Shown: positions 8,107 through 16,771 of the stretch, piece by piece
How positions within the stretch are numbered: the stretch's first letter is position 1
Layout of the letters: the number at the start of each line of letters is the position of its first letter
The notes under the pieces: generated by a model
Database searches by the model: none
Told to the model about the DNA's origin: nothing
Seen by the model: the letters and a program-made list of their open reading frames with translations, nothing else
Position numbers and translations under genes: made by a program
From: CAYLYP01 sp964387795
GTDB taxonomy: Bacteria; Bacteroidota; Bacteroidia; Bacteroidales; UBA7960
DNA: 61,889 nt
Direction: 5' to 3'
Assembly: GCA_964387795.1 (NCBI GenBank)
Contig: CAYLYP010000012.1
Span: forward strand, 1-61,889

Positions 8107-9795
8107 CTACTTTTCGGTTTCTTTGGGCATTAACAATCCCATATAATCTTTTGAAGTAACTGCTTCAATAGCTTTTTGCAAGGCATCATCATACTGGTGC
8201 AATGTGGGGTAAAAAGCATCGTTCCCAAAGATATTCCTGCCTATATAGGCTTTCATTTGCATTTTAATCAGGCTCCCCGATGTTTTTATACCTTCATTGT
8301 CTGGTTGTACTCCAGCTTTTTTTGCGTAAGCAACAAATTCATTAAAGATAGCATCGGTAATCCTGAAGTTTTTGGTATATCTTACCGCATCCTTATATTC
8401 TTTGATAGCAGCCCTATGGGTGTCGGTATAATCAAATGCAAATTGATAGATAAGGCCCCTGTTGATGAGCTCATTAAAGTATTCTGAGCGTTCTGCCTTT
8501 TGAAGTGGCACAAAGACATCGGGCATGATGCCACCACCTCCATAAACAGTTCGGCCTGATACTGTTGTATATTTCAAACTATCATTAAAGTGGATGCTAT
8601 CGGCATTTTCTAACTGACCGTCAAAATACCTTTCCATGAATTCGGAATAGTATTTTTCAATATCATTGTCATAAGGTTTTTGAATACAACGGCCTGAGGG
8701 GGTATAATATCTTGCTACGGTAAGCCTTAGGGCAGAGCCATCAAGCAACTGTATCTGTTCCTGGACCAATCCTTTACCAAAAGAACGGCGCCCAACAATA
8801 AGGCCACGGTCATTGTCCTGTATTGCACCTGCAACAATCTCACTTGCCGAAGCACTCCACTCATCAATAAGCACAGCTACAGGCAGATCCTGAAAAACAC
8901 CGTTTCGCCTTGCATAAGCATAGTTCTTGGGTCGCTTCCGCCCATCGGTATAAACGATGAGTTTTTTAGGCTCAAGGAGTTCATCAGAGATATTTATGGC
9001 AGCATCAAGGTATCCGCCCCCATTGCCCCTTAAGTCAATTACCAGATTTTCCATACCTTCATTCTGAAGCTTCTCTACTGCTTCAACAAACTCCTCGTGT
9101 GTGGTAGCTGAGAAACGACTTAATTTAATATATCCGGTTTTTCCATCAACCATATAGGCAATATCAAGACTATGTGATGGGATCTTGTCCCTGATGATTG
9201 TAAAGTCCAACAAATCTTCTTTGCCCCTGCGGTAAACAGACAGGGCCACTTTGGTGCCTTTTTTCCCTTTCAGGAGTTTCATCACTTCGCTGGTGCCAAT
9301 ATTAACCCCTGCGACAAGTGAATCATCTACTTTAACAATACGGTCGCCGGCCAATATACCTACCTTTTCCGAAGGCCCGCCCACAATAGGATTGACAACC
9401 ACAATGGTGTCCCTTTGAATATTAAATTCAACACCAATCCCGTCAAAACTCCCTTCCAGCGGCTCGTTCATTGACTTGAACTCAACTGCTGAAATGTAAT
9501 TTGAATGCGGGTCCAGGGTTTGAAGCATACTTACTATGGTTTCTTCAATAAGCTCATCCTTGTTTACACTATCTACATACGACTCGTTGATATAATTAAT
9601 AATATCATTGAGCTTATCATAATTGTCAAACTTAATGGATAAAAAGCTTCTGTTGTTTTGCCCGGAACCCCTCTTTTGAAAAAAGCTTAACCTGGCTCCT
9701 ATAAACATGCCTGCTACAAGCATGAGGGCTAACAAAATAGGGAGATATATTATTAGACGGCTTTTTGTGCCATTTGTGTTGGGTTCCTGGACCAT
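8107..9795 (-). CDS. S41-family C-terminal processing peptidase
   Basis: A 562-residue protease of the CtpA/Prc family. It has an N-terminal membrane anchor (about residues 14-34), a PDZ domain (about 115-190) and an S41 catalytic domain with the serine motif SASASEI at 314-320 and the general-base lysine K341 in RRSFGKGLVQ. Family members sit in the periplasm and trim the C-termini of envelope proteins. After the catalytic core there is an extension of about 200 residues that is usual in Bacteroidota members. A -7 element (TAATTTTG on the minus strand) lies at 9838-9845. Confidence 0.93.
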   Translation of the reverse strand: MVQEPNTNGTKSRLIIYLPILLALMLVAGMFIGARLSFFQKRGSGQNNRSFLSIKFDNYDKLNDIINYINESYVDSVNKDELIEETIVSMLQTLDPHSNYISAVEFKSMNEPLEGSFDGIGVEFNIQRDTIVVVNPIVGGPSEKVGILAGDRIVKVDDSLVAGVNIGTSEVMKLLKGKKGTKVALSVYRRGKEDLLDFTIIRDKIPSHSLDIAYMVDGKTGYIKLSRFSATTHEEFVEAVEKLQNEGMENLVIDLRGNGGGYLDAAINISDELLEPKKLIVYTDGRKRPKNYAYARRNGVFQDLPVAVLIDEWSASASEIVAGAIQDNDRGLIVGRRSFGKGLVQEQIQLLDGSALRLTVARYYTPSGRCIQKPYDNDIEKYYSEFMERYFDGQLENADSIHFNDSLKYTTVSGRTVYGGGGIMPDVFVPLQKAERSEYFNELINRGLIYQFAFDYTDTHRAAIKEYKDAVRYTKNFRITDAIFNEFVAYAKKAGVQPDNEGIKTSGSLIKMQMKAYIGRNIFGNDAFYPTLHQYDDALQKAIEAVTSKDYMGLLMPKETEK

Positions 9796-9837
9796 ATCTG
9801 AAAAAACGAAAAATCTTTATTAATTAGGGAAACTAAG

Positions 9838-9845
9838 CAAAATTA
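9838..9845 (-). promoter_or_regulatory. -7 promoter element for the S41 protease
   Basis: The minus strand reads TAATTTTG, matching TAnnTTTG, 43 bases before the start codon. No matching -33 element is visible at 19-21 bases. Confidence 0.4.
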
Positions 9846-10013
9846 CATAGAAAAAAATCAGAATCTATGTTTTTTTTACTTCTGTAAACAAATATTTTTT
9901 TCAATGATTGATTAGATCTCCATGTTTGCTGTTTTTATTGGTGTTTGTGCCTGATATGCAAACCTGATAAATTATTATAGTGATAACGATAATGCTTATA
10001 TTTTTTGTGAAAA

Positions 10014-11294
10014 TCAGGATTTATGAAGCTGGAAATGTGTTTTGCACCTGTCAAGGTAATACAATACTGCCTTGTCTTCGGGGTAAGATTCACTTAGCTT
10101 GTTGAAAATGTTAAAGGATTCCCAGACAAGGCCTTTATGATAGTTTTGTGCAGCCGTTTCGAAGGCATTCAGGTATTCAGGTTGAATATAGCTTTTTGAT
10201 TGTTTTGAACTGTCGATGATTTCATAGATATTTATTTCTTCCGATTTCCCTTTAATAAAAGTCCTGTCTAGAAAGCGGCATTTGAAGGTATGAGGTTTTT
10301 GGAGGGCATCAAGCATCTGTTGCGAAACAATAATATCGGCACCATAAACCTTTGTAAGCCCTTCAAGCCTTGAACTCAGGTTAACGGCATCAGCAATAAC
10401 GGTGCTGTCCATCCTGAAGTCATCGCCAATGGTGCCAAGCATAGATATTCCACAATGAATCCCTGAGCCAAGCTGTATTTCAGGTTTATCCTGCATGCGC
10501 ATCCTTTTGTTAAATGCTATAACAACTTTTTGCAATTCCATTGCACAATTCAGCGCATCTTCGGGGCTGTCGGGGAACAAGGCCATTACACCATCGCCAA
10601 GATATTTATCAATAAAGCCATTATGTTTCCTTACCACTGGCCCTGCATCTTTCAAAAATCCATTCAGGAACTCAAATAGCAGGTGAGGGGGCAGTTTTTC
10701 CGAAATGCTTACAAACGACCTTATATCTGCAAACATAATGCTCAATTGCTTTAGGACTGCTTCCCCCAGGGTCACATCCGTTATCCGTTCTTTATTTAAT
10801 AGCTTTAAAAACTCCAGGGGCACAAACCTTGAATACGACTCAGTAAGTTTTATCAGTTCTTCATTTGCGTTTTTTATGGCTTCCGTTTGCTTGCGCCTCT
10901 TTCTGTCAGCTGGCGATTCAACAGCATATAAAGCAAAAAAGGCTATCAGGTTTGAAAACTCAACCATCATTTCTACTCGTGCTGTCAAAATCATAAATAG
11001 TGCTATCTCGAAGTTCCAACTGATAGCGGTAAACATAAAAGCGGCATGTCCCCCAAAATACCATGCTGCTACAATAGCAAGTGTAATAAACGACCCAAAT
11101 AAAATGCCATCAAACATGTCAAGGAGGTAGGTTTCCCCCTCAATCTGGATTTGATATGCAGGCAAGCTGACAATGCTTAGGAACTGCATCCTGTGAAACA
11201 TAATCAGCAACAGCAGCACCAGTAATATTATTGCAGCTAAAAAATACCATTTATCTGAGAATAGTTTTCTTAACAGTGCTTTTAACGTAATCAT
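10014..11294 (-). CDS. Membrane class III adenylate cyclase
   Basis: A 426-residue protein with four N-terminal membrane helices (about 17-33, 64-80, 86-104 and 112-126), a short linker helix, a class III cyclase domain (about 175-365) and a C-terminal stretch of about 60 residues that looks like a helical (TPR-type) repeat. The metal aspartates are D190 (IMFADIRSF) and D234 (KYLGDGVMALF). K230 and the aspartate in RMDSTVIADAVN are the residues that select adenine, so the product is predicted to be cAMP. Transition-state residues N and R are present in AVNLSSRLE. Confidence 0.88.
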   Translation of the reverse strand: MITLKALLRKLFSDKWYFLAAIILLVLLLLIMFHRMQFLSIVSLPAYQIQIEGETYLLDMFDGILFGSFITLAIVAAWYFGGHAAFMFTAISWNFEIALFMILTARVEMMVEFSNLIAFFALYAVESPADRKRRKQTEAIKNANEELIKLTESYSRFVPLEFLKLLNKERITDVTLGEAVLKQLSIMFADIRSFVSISEKLPPHLLFEFLNGFLKDAGPVVRKHNGFIDKYLGDGVMALFPDSPEDALNCAMELQKVVIAFNKRMRMQDKPEIQLGSGIHCGISMLGTIGDDFRMDSTVIADAVNLSSRLEGLTKVYGADIIVSQQMLDALQKPHTFKCRFLDRTFIKGKSEEINIYEIIDSSKQSKSYIQPEYLNAFETAAQNYHKGLVWESFNIFNKLSESYPEDKAVLYYLDRCKTHFQLHKS

Positions 11295-11741
11295 TTATTT
11301 TTATTTGAAGCAAATTTTAATAAAAAAACAACATGAAACCAATTTATTTTTAAAAAATAACGGCCTTTACTATTTAATTGCTTAAAAGTATTTTTGCATT
11401 ATTTTGTCTGCAATAATCATTTTTAAAAAATGGTTTTTTTACTTGTCATTTTATCAACATATAATATGCGACAACATGTATTGGGTTTTTTGAATGTGTT
11501 TTTTTGTCTGTTTTTATTGAATTTTGATAAAATATAACTCGGATTAGTTGTTAAACAAATAATATCTAATCCAAAAAAACAGTCTTTAATGCCATCTAAA
11601 GCAACTTATTTATTAATTGTTAAAAAAGTAGCTTGAAAAATCCTTTTTTATCCACAGATTACACAAATGAAACGGATGCACACAAATTGAAAATCGTCAA
11701 TCGTCAATGGCAAAATCGTAAATTTTTAATACCATAGTATA

Positions 11742-11858
11742 GGTTGAGCCGGACTTAAAGCGGAGTTAAAGCGGTTTTAAAGCGGGTTTGAGCCGCTTTC
11801 AACCCGGTTCAAACCCGCCTCAAACCCGCCTCAACCCCGGCTCAACCCCGGCTCAACC
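11742..11858. repeat. 11-bp phased tandem array forming one long palindrome
   Basis: Ten units of exactly 11 bases run from 11744 to 11853. The left half has units such as TTGAGCCGGAC, TTAAAGCGGAG, TTAAAGCGGTT and TTAAAGCGGGT; the right half has TCAACCCGGTT, CAAACCCGCCT (twice) and CAACCCCGGCT (twice). The right units are close reverse complements of the left ones, and the ends GGTTGAGCCGG (11742-11752) and CCGGCTCAACC (11848-11858) pair perfectly. It is GC-rich in an AT-rich spacer. One unit is about one helical turn. Confidence 0.9.
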
Positions 11859-12208
11859 ATGAAGATGTCATTATTTTGATAAATAATGGCCATGACCATA
11901 GCTTTGGGGTAAAGGGGTAAAGTTCTAATTGAAATTCAATAAACAAAACGAAATGGTTTGAATGGGATTTTTTCAAAAAATGATAAGCTAAAAGGAAGGG
12001 CCATGCATGTTAATAAAAAAAATCAATTAGATTAAATTTGGTAATATTTGATGATATTGTTTAAATTTGTTTTTGTAAAAAGAGCTGGTTTAGCGAATTA
12101 ATTTTAAAAGTCCGGCTTTTGTTTCTTTGAATTGGGGATTAGAACCAGGTGAAAACATGGCATTGGGCGAAGTGATATTAAAATAATTTAATAATCAATC
12201 CCTGTGGC

Positions 12209-12258
12209 TTCGGCAACTGAGCCTGTCGAAAAAGGTGACTGAGCTTGTCGAAGTCACC
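12209..12258. repeat. REP-like palindromic element
   Basis: Two related hairpin units. The first (12209-12230) is TTCGGCAACTGAGCCTGTCGAA. The second (12234-12258) has a GGTGAC / GTCACC stem around TGAGCTTGTCGAA. The core ACTGAGC(C/T)TGTCGAA is a dispersed extragenic repeat seen in many bacterial genomes. It lies 42 bases before the PNGase F start, so it may be in the leader of that gene. Confidence 0.75.
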
Positions 12259-12299
12259 GTTCTAAATAAGTTCAATCCGGGCATAAAACACTGTTACAC

Positions 12300-14210
12300 A
12301 TGAAAAGCATCCTATTTTTAGTATTAAGTTTGGTAGTTTTTAATGGGTATTCGCAAAAGCCTGAAAAGGTACATGTAATTACTCATAACAGGACAAGCAT
12401 AAACACGGATATGTCAACAGGGACTAAGAGTTTCCTGTCGTGGGGTGTGTTTCCTGCTACGGGTGTTGAATATCGGAAAGTGATGATGCGGGTAACGCTT
12501 GCCCATCCTGATACGATGCCCATTGCCCATTGGGATTATCTGGATTTTATCAATGTGAAAAGGGTAGGGGGTGTTCATGGTTCAAGTTTTGATGTAGAAC
12601 TGGGGCGTATGCTAACACCTTATGGGAGCAGCTTTACGACAGACTGGGCTTATACCTGGGAAGTTGATATAACTGATTTTTCGCTATTGCTAAGGGATAG
12701 TGTTGAGATTGAATATGTACATACGGGCTACGAACCATCAACCCTCGGCTGGGCATTAACAGTTGACTTTGAAATCACAAAAGGCCCTGCAGCAGCAGAG
12801 GCCATTGCAATAGATGAGTTATATAAAGGCAGGTTTCCTTATGGGAACCCGGGCGACCCAATTGAGAATTACCTAAAGCCTGTAGAAGTAAAATTTTATC
12901 AGGGAGCAGGTTTTGGGCGTATCCGCATCCAGCATACAGGGCATGGATATGATAAGCCAACGGGATGCAGTGAGTTTTGCAGCCGGTGGAGGAAAGTTAA
13001 GTTTGATGGTAAGATAGTGGATCACAGGGATATGTGGAAGGATTGTGGTTCAAACCCATTATACCCTCAGGGAGGCACATGGTTGTTCGACAGGGCATAT
13101 TGGTGCCCCGGTGACTTACAGCAGCCTGATCTCATAGATATAAAGGCCTCAAAGGGCAGTCATAAGGTTATTATTGAAATGGAACCTCATGAAGCTGAAG
13201 AAAACTTTGATGCTAAGGAGGCTATTACTGCTTATTTCATTCAGTATAAACAGGCACGCAATAAGGAAGATGTTTCACTTGAGAGAATAGAAGTTCCGAG
13301 CGACCTGAAAGCGTATTCAAGGATGAACCCGGCAGGCTTTAATCCTGTCATTGTGTTCCGTAACCTTGGGAGTGAAACCTTAAGCGGACTTACAATCAGA
13401 TATGGCACTAAGGGTTTCAAAAAGTCAACATACAAATGGACAGGTTCGTTGGCGTTTAATGAATATGCAACAGTGGTGCTTCCCGGAGAGATAGATTTTG
13501 TTGAAGGGAAGAACAGTTTTGAAGTATCCTTGTTACAGCCCAATGGGAAAAGGGATGCATGGGATTATGACAATAGTTTAAGCTCGGAATTTACAGCACC
13601 CAGGCAGTTGCCCCTAAGCTTTGTGGTCCATTATAAGACCAATAACAAGCCTTCGGACAATCATCTTTTTATTGTTAACAGCAAGGGGGATATCCTTTAT
13701 GAAAGGAAAGCTGCTGAATGTCTTCCAAATACGCTATATCAGGATACAGTTGTTTTAAGTCCGGGCAGGTATGCATTTGAAATGACCGATACTGCCGGTG
13801 ATGGTCTTGAGTTCTGGGCAATTCCCGAGAACGGTTATGGTTACATCCGATTGTTGAATATGAAAAAATCAATCATCCATCATTTTATAAGTGATTGTGG
13901 TGGGGGGCAGTTTCTGTCATTTGTAGCAAGTGAGAGTGCAAAGCCTGATACAAGTGTGACACAGAATGCATTTTTTCTTTATCCGCGCCGGACAAAGGAT
14001 TTTATTGATTTGGATGCCTTTTTGGAAAACAATTCAAAGCTTGATGTGCGTTTTTTGTCGGATGGTGTAGTTGTCAAAAGCCATGAATATCCTGGATTTA
14101 AAGAAGGCACCATAAGGTTTGACATCACAGATTTGCCGCAGGGGCGCTATATTGTAGAAATATATTCAAACGAAAAGCTTGTATATAAAAACAGGATCAA
14201 CAGGGATTGA
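12300..14210 (+). CDS. Secreted peptide-N-glycosidase F family protein with type IX sorting tail
   Basis: A 636-residue protein with a signal peptide (about 1-19), PNGase F N- and C-terminal jelly-roll domains (about 20-165 and 180-320), a middle region (about 330-550) of beta-rich repeats, and a C-terminal type IX secretion sorting domain (about 555-636; LYPRRTKDFIDLD to IRFDITDLPQGRYIVEIY). PNGase F cuts the amide bond between Asn and the first GlcNAc of N-glycans. The catalytic pair appears as D79 (AHWDYLD) and E225 (GCSEFCSRW), aligning with D60 and E206 of the Elizabethkingia enzyme; DRAYWCPG is also conserved. It leads the glycan cluster and is the only member with a T9SS tail. Confidence 0.88.
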   Translation: MKSILFLVLSLVVFNGYSQKPEKVHVITHNRTSINTDMSTGTKSFLSWGVFPATGVEYRKVMMRVTLAHPDTMPIAHWDYLDFINVKRVGGVHGSSFDVELGRMLTPYGSSFTTDWAYTWEVDITDFSLLLRDSVEIEYVHTGYEPSTLGWALTVDFEITKGPAAAEAIAIDELYKGRFPYGNPGDPIENYLKPVEVKFYQGAGFGRIRIQHTGHGYDKPTGCSEFCSRWRKVKFDGKIVDHRDMWKDCGSNPLYPQGGTWLFDRAYWCPGDLQQPDLIDIKASKGSHKVIIEMEPHEAEENFDAKEAITAYFIQYKQARNKEDVSLERIEVPSDLKAYSRMNPAGFNPVIVFRNLGSETLSGLTIRYGTKGFKKSTYKWTGSLAFNEYATVVLPGEIDFVEGKNSFEVSLLQPNGKRDAWDYDNSLSSEFTAPRQLPLSFVVHYKTNNKPSDNHLFIVNSKGDILYERKAAECLPNTLYQDTVVLSPGRYAFEMTDTAGDGLEFWAIPENGYGYIRLLNMKKSIIHHFISDCGGGQFLSFVASESAKPDTSVTQNAFFLYPRRTKDFIDLDAFLENNSKLDVRFLSDGVVVKSHEYPGFKEGTIRFDITDLPQGRYIVEIYSNEKLVYKNRINRD

Positions 14211-14332
14211 CAGATTTGCAGATATTCAATACCTGAGAGATAATGCGCATCAGGCGTAAAAAGTGCCAGTAAAGAATGATTGAAAAAGCACCGCTCGTTT
14301 AATGTAAAGATTTCCAAATAAAAAAGAAAGAG

Positions 14333-16645
14333 ATGAAAAAGCTTTTGAGTTTGATTGTATGCTTATATGGCATACAACTTTATGCACAAAATCCCGGAGA
14401 TGTAAACATCATCCCGGTACCTGTTTCGATGCAGCTAACTGGTACTTCATTTAAAATTGATAAAAATACAAGCTTAAGTTTTGATATATCGAATGAAGAA
14501 TTAAGGCAACTGGCAGCTTATTTTCAGTTAACTATCAAGGAGATTTCAGGTTTAAAACCTGAATATGAAGAAAAGAAGGATAACAGTATTTCGTTTGCGA
14601 TTGTTGATGACAACAGGCTTGGAGAAGAAGGCTATGAACTTGTTTCAGGTACATCTTCAGTGCAGATCAGGGCGAATAGCGGCAAAGGGATTTTTTATGG
14701 GATGCAAAGCCTTTTCCAGGTATTGCCTTCAGTAAGGACAAATGCACCATTGCTTGTACCGGGTATGATTATTGTTGATTACCCAAGGTTTGCCTGGCGA
14801 GGGATGCACCTTGATGTGAGCCGTCATTTTTTTCCTCCCGAAATGGTAAAGAGGTATATTGACCTGCTTGCTTTGTATAAGATGAATACGTTTCACTGGC
14901 ACCTGGTTGATGATTCAGGTTGGCGCATTGAAATCAAGCGTTATCCAAAGCTGACCGATGTAGGGGCGTGGAGGGTTGACAGGAATGATAAGCCCTGGGG
15001 GTCAAGGGAGCCGGCCAAAGAAGGAGAGACCCCAACTTATGGGGGTTATTATACCCAGGAGCAAATAAAAGAGATTGTAAAGTATGCCCAATTAAGGAAT
15101 ATAACAATCGTTCCGGAGATAGAGATGCCAGGTCATTCGGTAGCAGCCTTGGCTGCTTATCCAGAGCTAAGTTGTTCGGGGAAGCCACAGTTTGTAAATA
15201 CAGGTGGCAAATATCCAGAGGGTGTACAATCAAGTTTCTGTATAGGGAAAGAGGAGAGTATTATATTCCTTCAGAATGTTTTGGAAGAGGTAATGGCGTT
15301 ATTCCCATCTACATTTATACATGTAGGGGGTGATGAGGTTGATAAATCACACTGGAAAAACTGTGAGTTGTGCCAGCAAAGGATAAAAGCAGAAAAGCTT
15401 AAAGATGAGAATGAGTTACAGAGCTATTTGATACAACGGATGGAGCGCTTCCTTTCATCAAAGGGACGCAGGTTGATAGGCTGGGACGAAATCCTTGAAG
15501 GAGGCCTTGCCCCAGGGGCAACAGTGATGAGTTGGAGAGGCGAAGCTGGTGGTATTGCAGCAGCCAGGATGAAACATGATGTGGTAATGACCCCCGGGCA
15601 TCCCTGTTATTTTGACTATTATCAGGCCGGGCCTGAAGGAGAACCATTATCAATAGGAGGAATGAATACTCTAAAGAATGTTTATGATTATGAACCAATC
15701 CCTAAGGACCTTGAGAAAGAGTATCATAAGTATGTGCTAGGTGCACAGGCAAATATCTGGGCAGAATATATCCAGACATCTGATCATCTTGAATATATGC
15801 TTTTACCCCGTCTGGCTGCACTGGCAGAAGTAGTCTGGTCCCCATCTTCAATCAGGGATTGGGAAGATTTTAACAGGCGACTGAAGGCATGGCATTTCAG
15901 GATGTATGACTTTAAAGGGCTGCGATATGGGAAAGGGAATACAAGGGTTGAGATAGTCCCGCTTTCAAAAGACGGGCGTTTATATGTATCTTTAAAAACC
16001 GAGCTTATTGGTGGAGAGATTGTATATTCATTAGATGGTAGCATGCCTTCAGTAAATGCAGCAAAGTATCATTCCCCGATAGAAATCACAACCACATCAC
16101 GGCTTCATGCTTCGGTGGTAAAAGATGGGGCAGTATTGGGGCTTGTGCCATCCACACAGGATTTTACAATCCATAAGGCAAGCGGTTCAAATGTTACTTA
16201 TGAAAACCCTGTGAGCAATTATTATATGGCTGATGGGCCTAATTCAATAACCGACGGGGTTAGGGGCACCTTAAGGGTAAACAAGTATTGGCATGGCTTC
16301 AGCGGAAAAGATATGATTGCCATTATTGATATGGGCAGTGAAAAAGAGATTGGCAGCCTGGGAATAGGTTTTCTTCAAAAACAGGTTGATTGGATATTTC
16401 TTCCCTCATCAGTAAAGTTTGAAATCTCGAAGGATGGAAGGAATTATGAGTTGGTGGATTTGGTTGCCAATCCATTGAAAGCGGGCGATAATGGAGATAA
16501 AGTTGTTGATTATACAAAACAGTTTTCAAAGAAGAAAGCAAGGTATATCAAAGTCACAGCCATTAATTTTGGAAACTGCCCAAAAGGGCATCCTGGTGAA
16601 GGCCATCCAACATGGTTGTTTGTTGATGAAGTCATTGTTGAATGA
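14333..16645 (+). CDS. GH20 beta-N-acetylhexosaminidase
   Basis: A 770-residue enzyme with a signal peptide (about 1-18), an N-terminal GH20b domain (about 23-148), a GH20 barrel (about 150-500) and, after a chitobiase-like C-terminal fold (YSLDGSMPS), a galactose-binding-like F5/8-type domain (about 630-770). The catalytic pair is D334-E335 in HVGGDEVDKSHW. It removes terminal beta-linked GlcNAc or GalNAc, as found on N-glycan antennae. No lipid-attachment cysteine is seen, so a periplasmic location is likely. Confidence 0.93.
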   Translation: MKKLLSLIVCLYGIQLYAQNPGDVNIIPVPVSMQLTGTSFKIDKNTSLSFDISNEELRQLAAYFQLTIKEISGLKPEYEEKKDNSISFAIVDDNRLGEEGYELVSGTSSVQIRANSGKGIFYGMQSLFQVLPSVRTNAPLLVPGMIIVDYPRFAWRGMHLDVSRHFFPPEMVKRYIDLLALYKMNTFHWHLVDDSGWRIEIKRYPKLTDVGAWRVDRNDKPWGSREPAKEGETPTYGGYYTQEQIKEIVKYAQLRNITIVPEIEMPGHSVAALAAYPELSCSGKPQFVNTGGKYPEGVQSSFCIGKEESIIFLQNVLEEVMALFPSTFIHVGGDEVDKSHWKNCELCQQRIKAEKLKDENELQSYLIQRMERFLSSKGRRLIGWDEILEGGLAPGATVMSWRGEAGGIAAARMKHDVVMTPGHPCYFDYYQAGPEGEPLSIGGMNTLKNVYDYEPIPKDLEKEYHKYVLGAQANIWAEYIQTSDHLEYMLLPRLAALAEVVWSPSSIRDWEDFNRRLKAWHFRMYDFKGLRYGKGNTRVEIVPLSKDGRLYVSLKTELIGGEIVYSLDGSMPSVNAAKYHSPIEITTTSRLHASVVKDGAVLGLVPSTQDFTIHKASGSNVTYENPVSNYYMADGPNSITDGVRGTLRVNKYWHGFSGKDMIAIIDMGSEKEIGSLGIGFLQKQVDWIFLPSSVKFEISKDGRNYELVDLVANPLKAGDNGDKVVDYTKQFSKKKARYIKVTAINFGNCPKGHPGEGHPTWLFVDEVIVE

Positions 16646-16771
16646 TTTTAAAACAAAAAAAGAATGAAGTAGTAATCAAACAAAAGGGCTGTTTTATAAG
16701 AGCAAACAGCATTGGGAATACAAAAAACAGAGAAATGTCGTTCCATCTGACCATAAAAAACCGTTAAAGAG

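Larger units (their letters stand above)
11295..12299. other. 1-kb gene-free region rich in repeats
   Basis: No convincing gene is seen. The first 350 bases are extremely AT-rich. Around 11640-11720 there is sequence such as TTTATCCACAGATTACACAAA and the AATCGTCAATCGTCAAT type of dispersed repeat common in Bacteroidota spacers. An 11-bp phased palindromic array follows at 11742-11858 and REP-like hairpins at 12209-12258. The promoter of the glycan cluster must lie near the right end, but I see no exact consensus match. Confidence 0.7.
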
